DNA of 64,000 bases, from positions 62,001-126,000 of the forward strand of contig JBARXJ010000008.1 of NCBI GenBank assembly GCA_049647265.1, written 5' to 3'. Origin of the DNA: JAAURB01 sp049647265. Its GTDB lineage: Bacteria; Cyanobacteriota; Cyanobacteriia; Cyanobacteriales; Microcoleaceae. Position numbers and translations under genes: made by a program. A model generated the notes under the pieces. It did no database searches, was not told the origin of the DNA, and saw only the letters and a program-made list of their open reading frames with translations. Below, piece by piece: positions 63,713-64,000 of this stretch. Each line of letters opens with the position of its first letter. Position 1 is the first letter of the stretch.

Positions 63713-64000
63713 CTACACAGCAACAGCAGACTTAGTACTAGCATTCAGTTCGCCTTTAGCGTACTTAGCAGCAAATTCATCTAAAGTTTGAACCTTAATT
63801 TTGCTAGCTTGTCCAGCCGACCAGAATTGTTCGTAACGTTCCGCACAAACCGCTTTCATCATTTTGATAGAAGGCTTCAGGAAGTGACGGGGGTCAAAGT
63901 TTGCCGGATCTTTAACTGCGGCTTCACGGAATGCAGCAGTAATGGCTAAACGGTTATCGGTGTCAATATTGACTTTACGAACACCACTCTTAATTCCTTT
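63713..64000 (-). CDS. fbaA: Class II fructose-bisphosphate aldolase, C-terminal part (5' end outside window)
   Basis: The minus-strand frame runs in from the right edge and stops at 63713-63715. It reads GIKSGVRKVNIDTDNRLAIT, then FDPRHFLKPSIKMMKAVCAE, RYEQFWSAGQASKIKVQTLD and ends TKSAVAV. GVRKVNIDTDNRLA is the dihydroxyacetone phosphate-binding end of class II aldolases (here about the last 95 residues). The enzyme serves glycolysis and the Calvin cycle in cyanobacteria. The N-terminal two thirds with the zinc ligands lie outside the window. Confidence 0.93.
   Translation of the reverse strand, partial: KGIKSGVRKVNIDTDNRLAITAAFREAAVKDPANFDPRHFLKPSIKMMKAVCAERYEQFWSAGQASKIKVQTLDEFAAKYAKGELNASTKSAVAV

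Overview
The window comes from a cyanobacterium, most likely a filamentous, non-heterocystous, Planktothrix/Oscillatoria-like (Microcoleaceae) organism. The evidence is moderately AT-rich DNA, frequent GCGATCGC (HIP1) octamers, cyanobacterial families (Uma2/DUF820, XisH/XisI, DUF3153, CHAT-TPR, orthocaspase, solanesyl diphosphate synthase, Ycf19/YggT), heptamer tandem repeats and short G-rich interspersed palindromes. The genus is an inference. No tRNA, rRNA, CRISPR array or intact transposon was seen.

Region by region. 1-6.7 kb: the right edge of a natural-product locus, with a dehydrogenase tail, a C-A-PCP-TE nonribosomal peptide synthetase module whose A-domain code reads as serine, and an O-methyltransferase, followed by ribD. 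6.8-8.2 kb: a Uma2 nuclease and a xisH/xisI pair in which xisH is frameshifted. 8.4-16.3 kb: a large RTX/subtilase exoprotein, a small conserved protein, a HTH-NB-ARC-TPR regulator and a tiny secreted peptide with three DDVVPPR repeats. The intergenic regions here carry repeated GTGAGA/TCTCAC sites, suggesting a local regulon. 16.3-21.7 kb: housekeeping genes (thrC, YggT, upp, rsmG, solanesyl diphosphate synthase). 22.6-34.3 kb: an exoprotein island with three more RTX proteins, a two-partner-secretion haemagglutinin, a frameshifted DUF2887 gene and a VapBC pair. No secretion machinery is present in the window. 34.4-38.2 kb: YbjN-like protein, rhomboid, amidase and a membrane protein.

38.3-52.5 kb is a conflict-type region: a putative RHH regulator with a clear operator, two P-loop GTPases, Uma2, a Doc toxin-antitoxin pair, antitoxin debris, a secreted TPR-CHAT protease followed by a Tat-exported orthocaspase, a glycosidase fossil, an acetyltransferase, an aldo/keto reductase, and an overlapping two-gene unit (membrane protein plus soluble protein) sharing a duplicated peptide tag.

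54.2-55.6 kb holds the most striking element: seven tandem copies of a roughly 50-nt RNA gene, each with its own sigma70-type promoter, an invariant 16-nt 5' core (ATGCACCCTGATGGTA) and a Rho-independent terminator. 55.6-64 kb returns to housekeeping and cell-envelope genes: TldE/PmbA, a DUF3153 lipoprotein, a glycosyltransferase, type III pantothenate kinase, a PfkB sugar/nucleoside kinase, an APH-kinase fusion, a GT-C-like membrane protein and the 3' end of class II fructose-bisphosphate aldolase.

Family names come from reading motifs without database searches. Confidence values reflect that.
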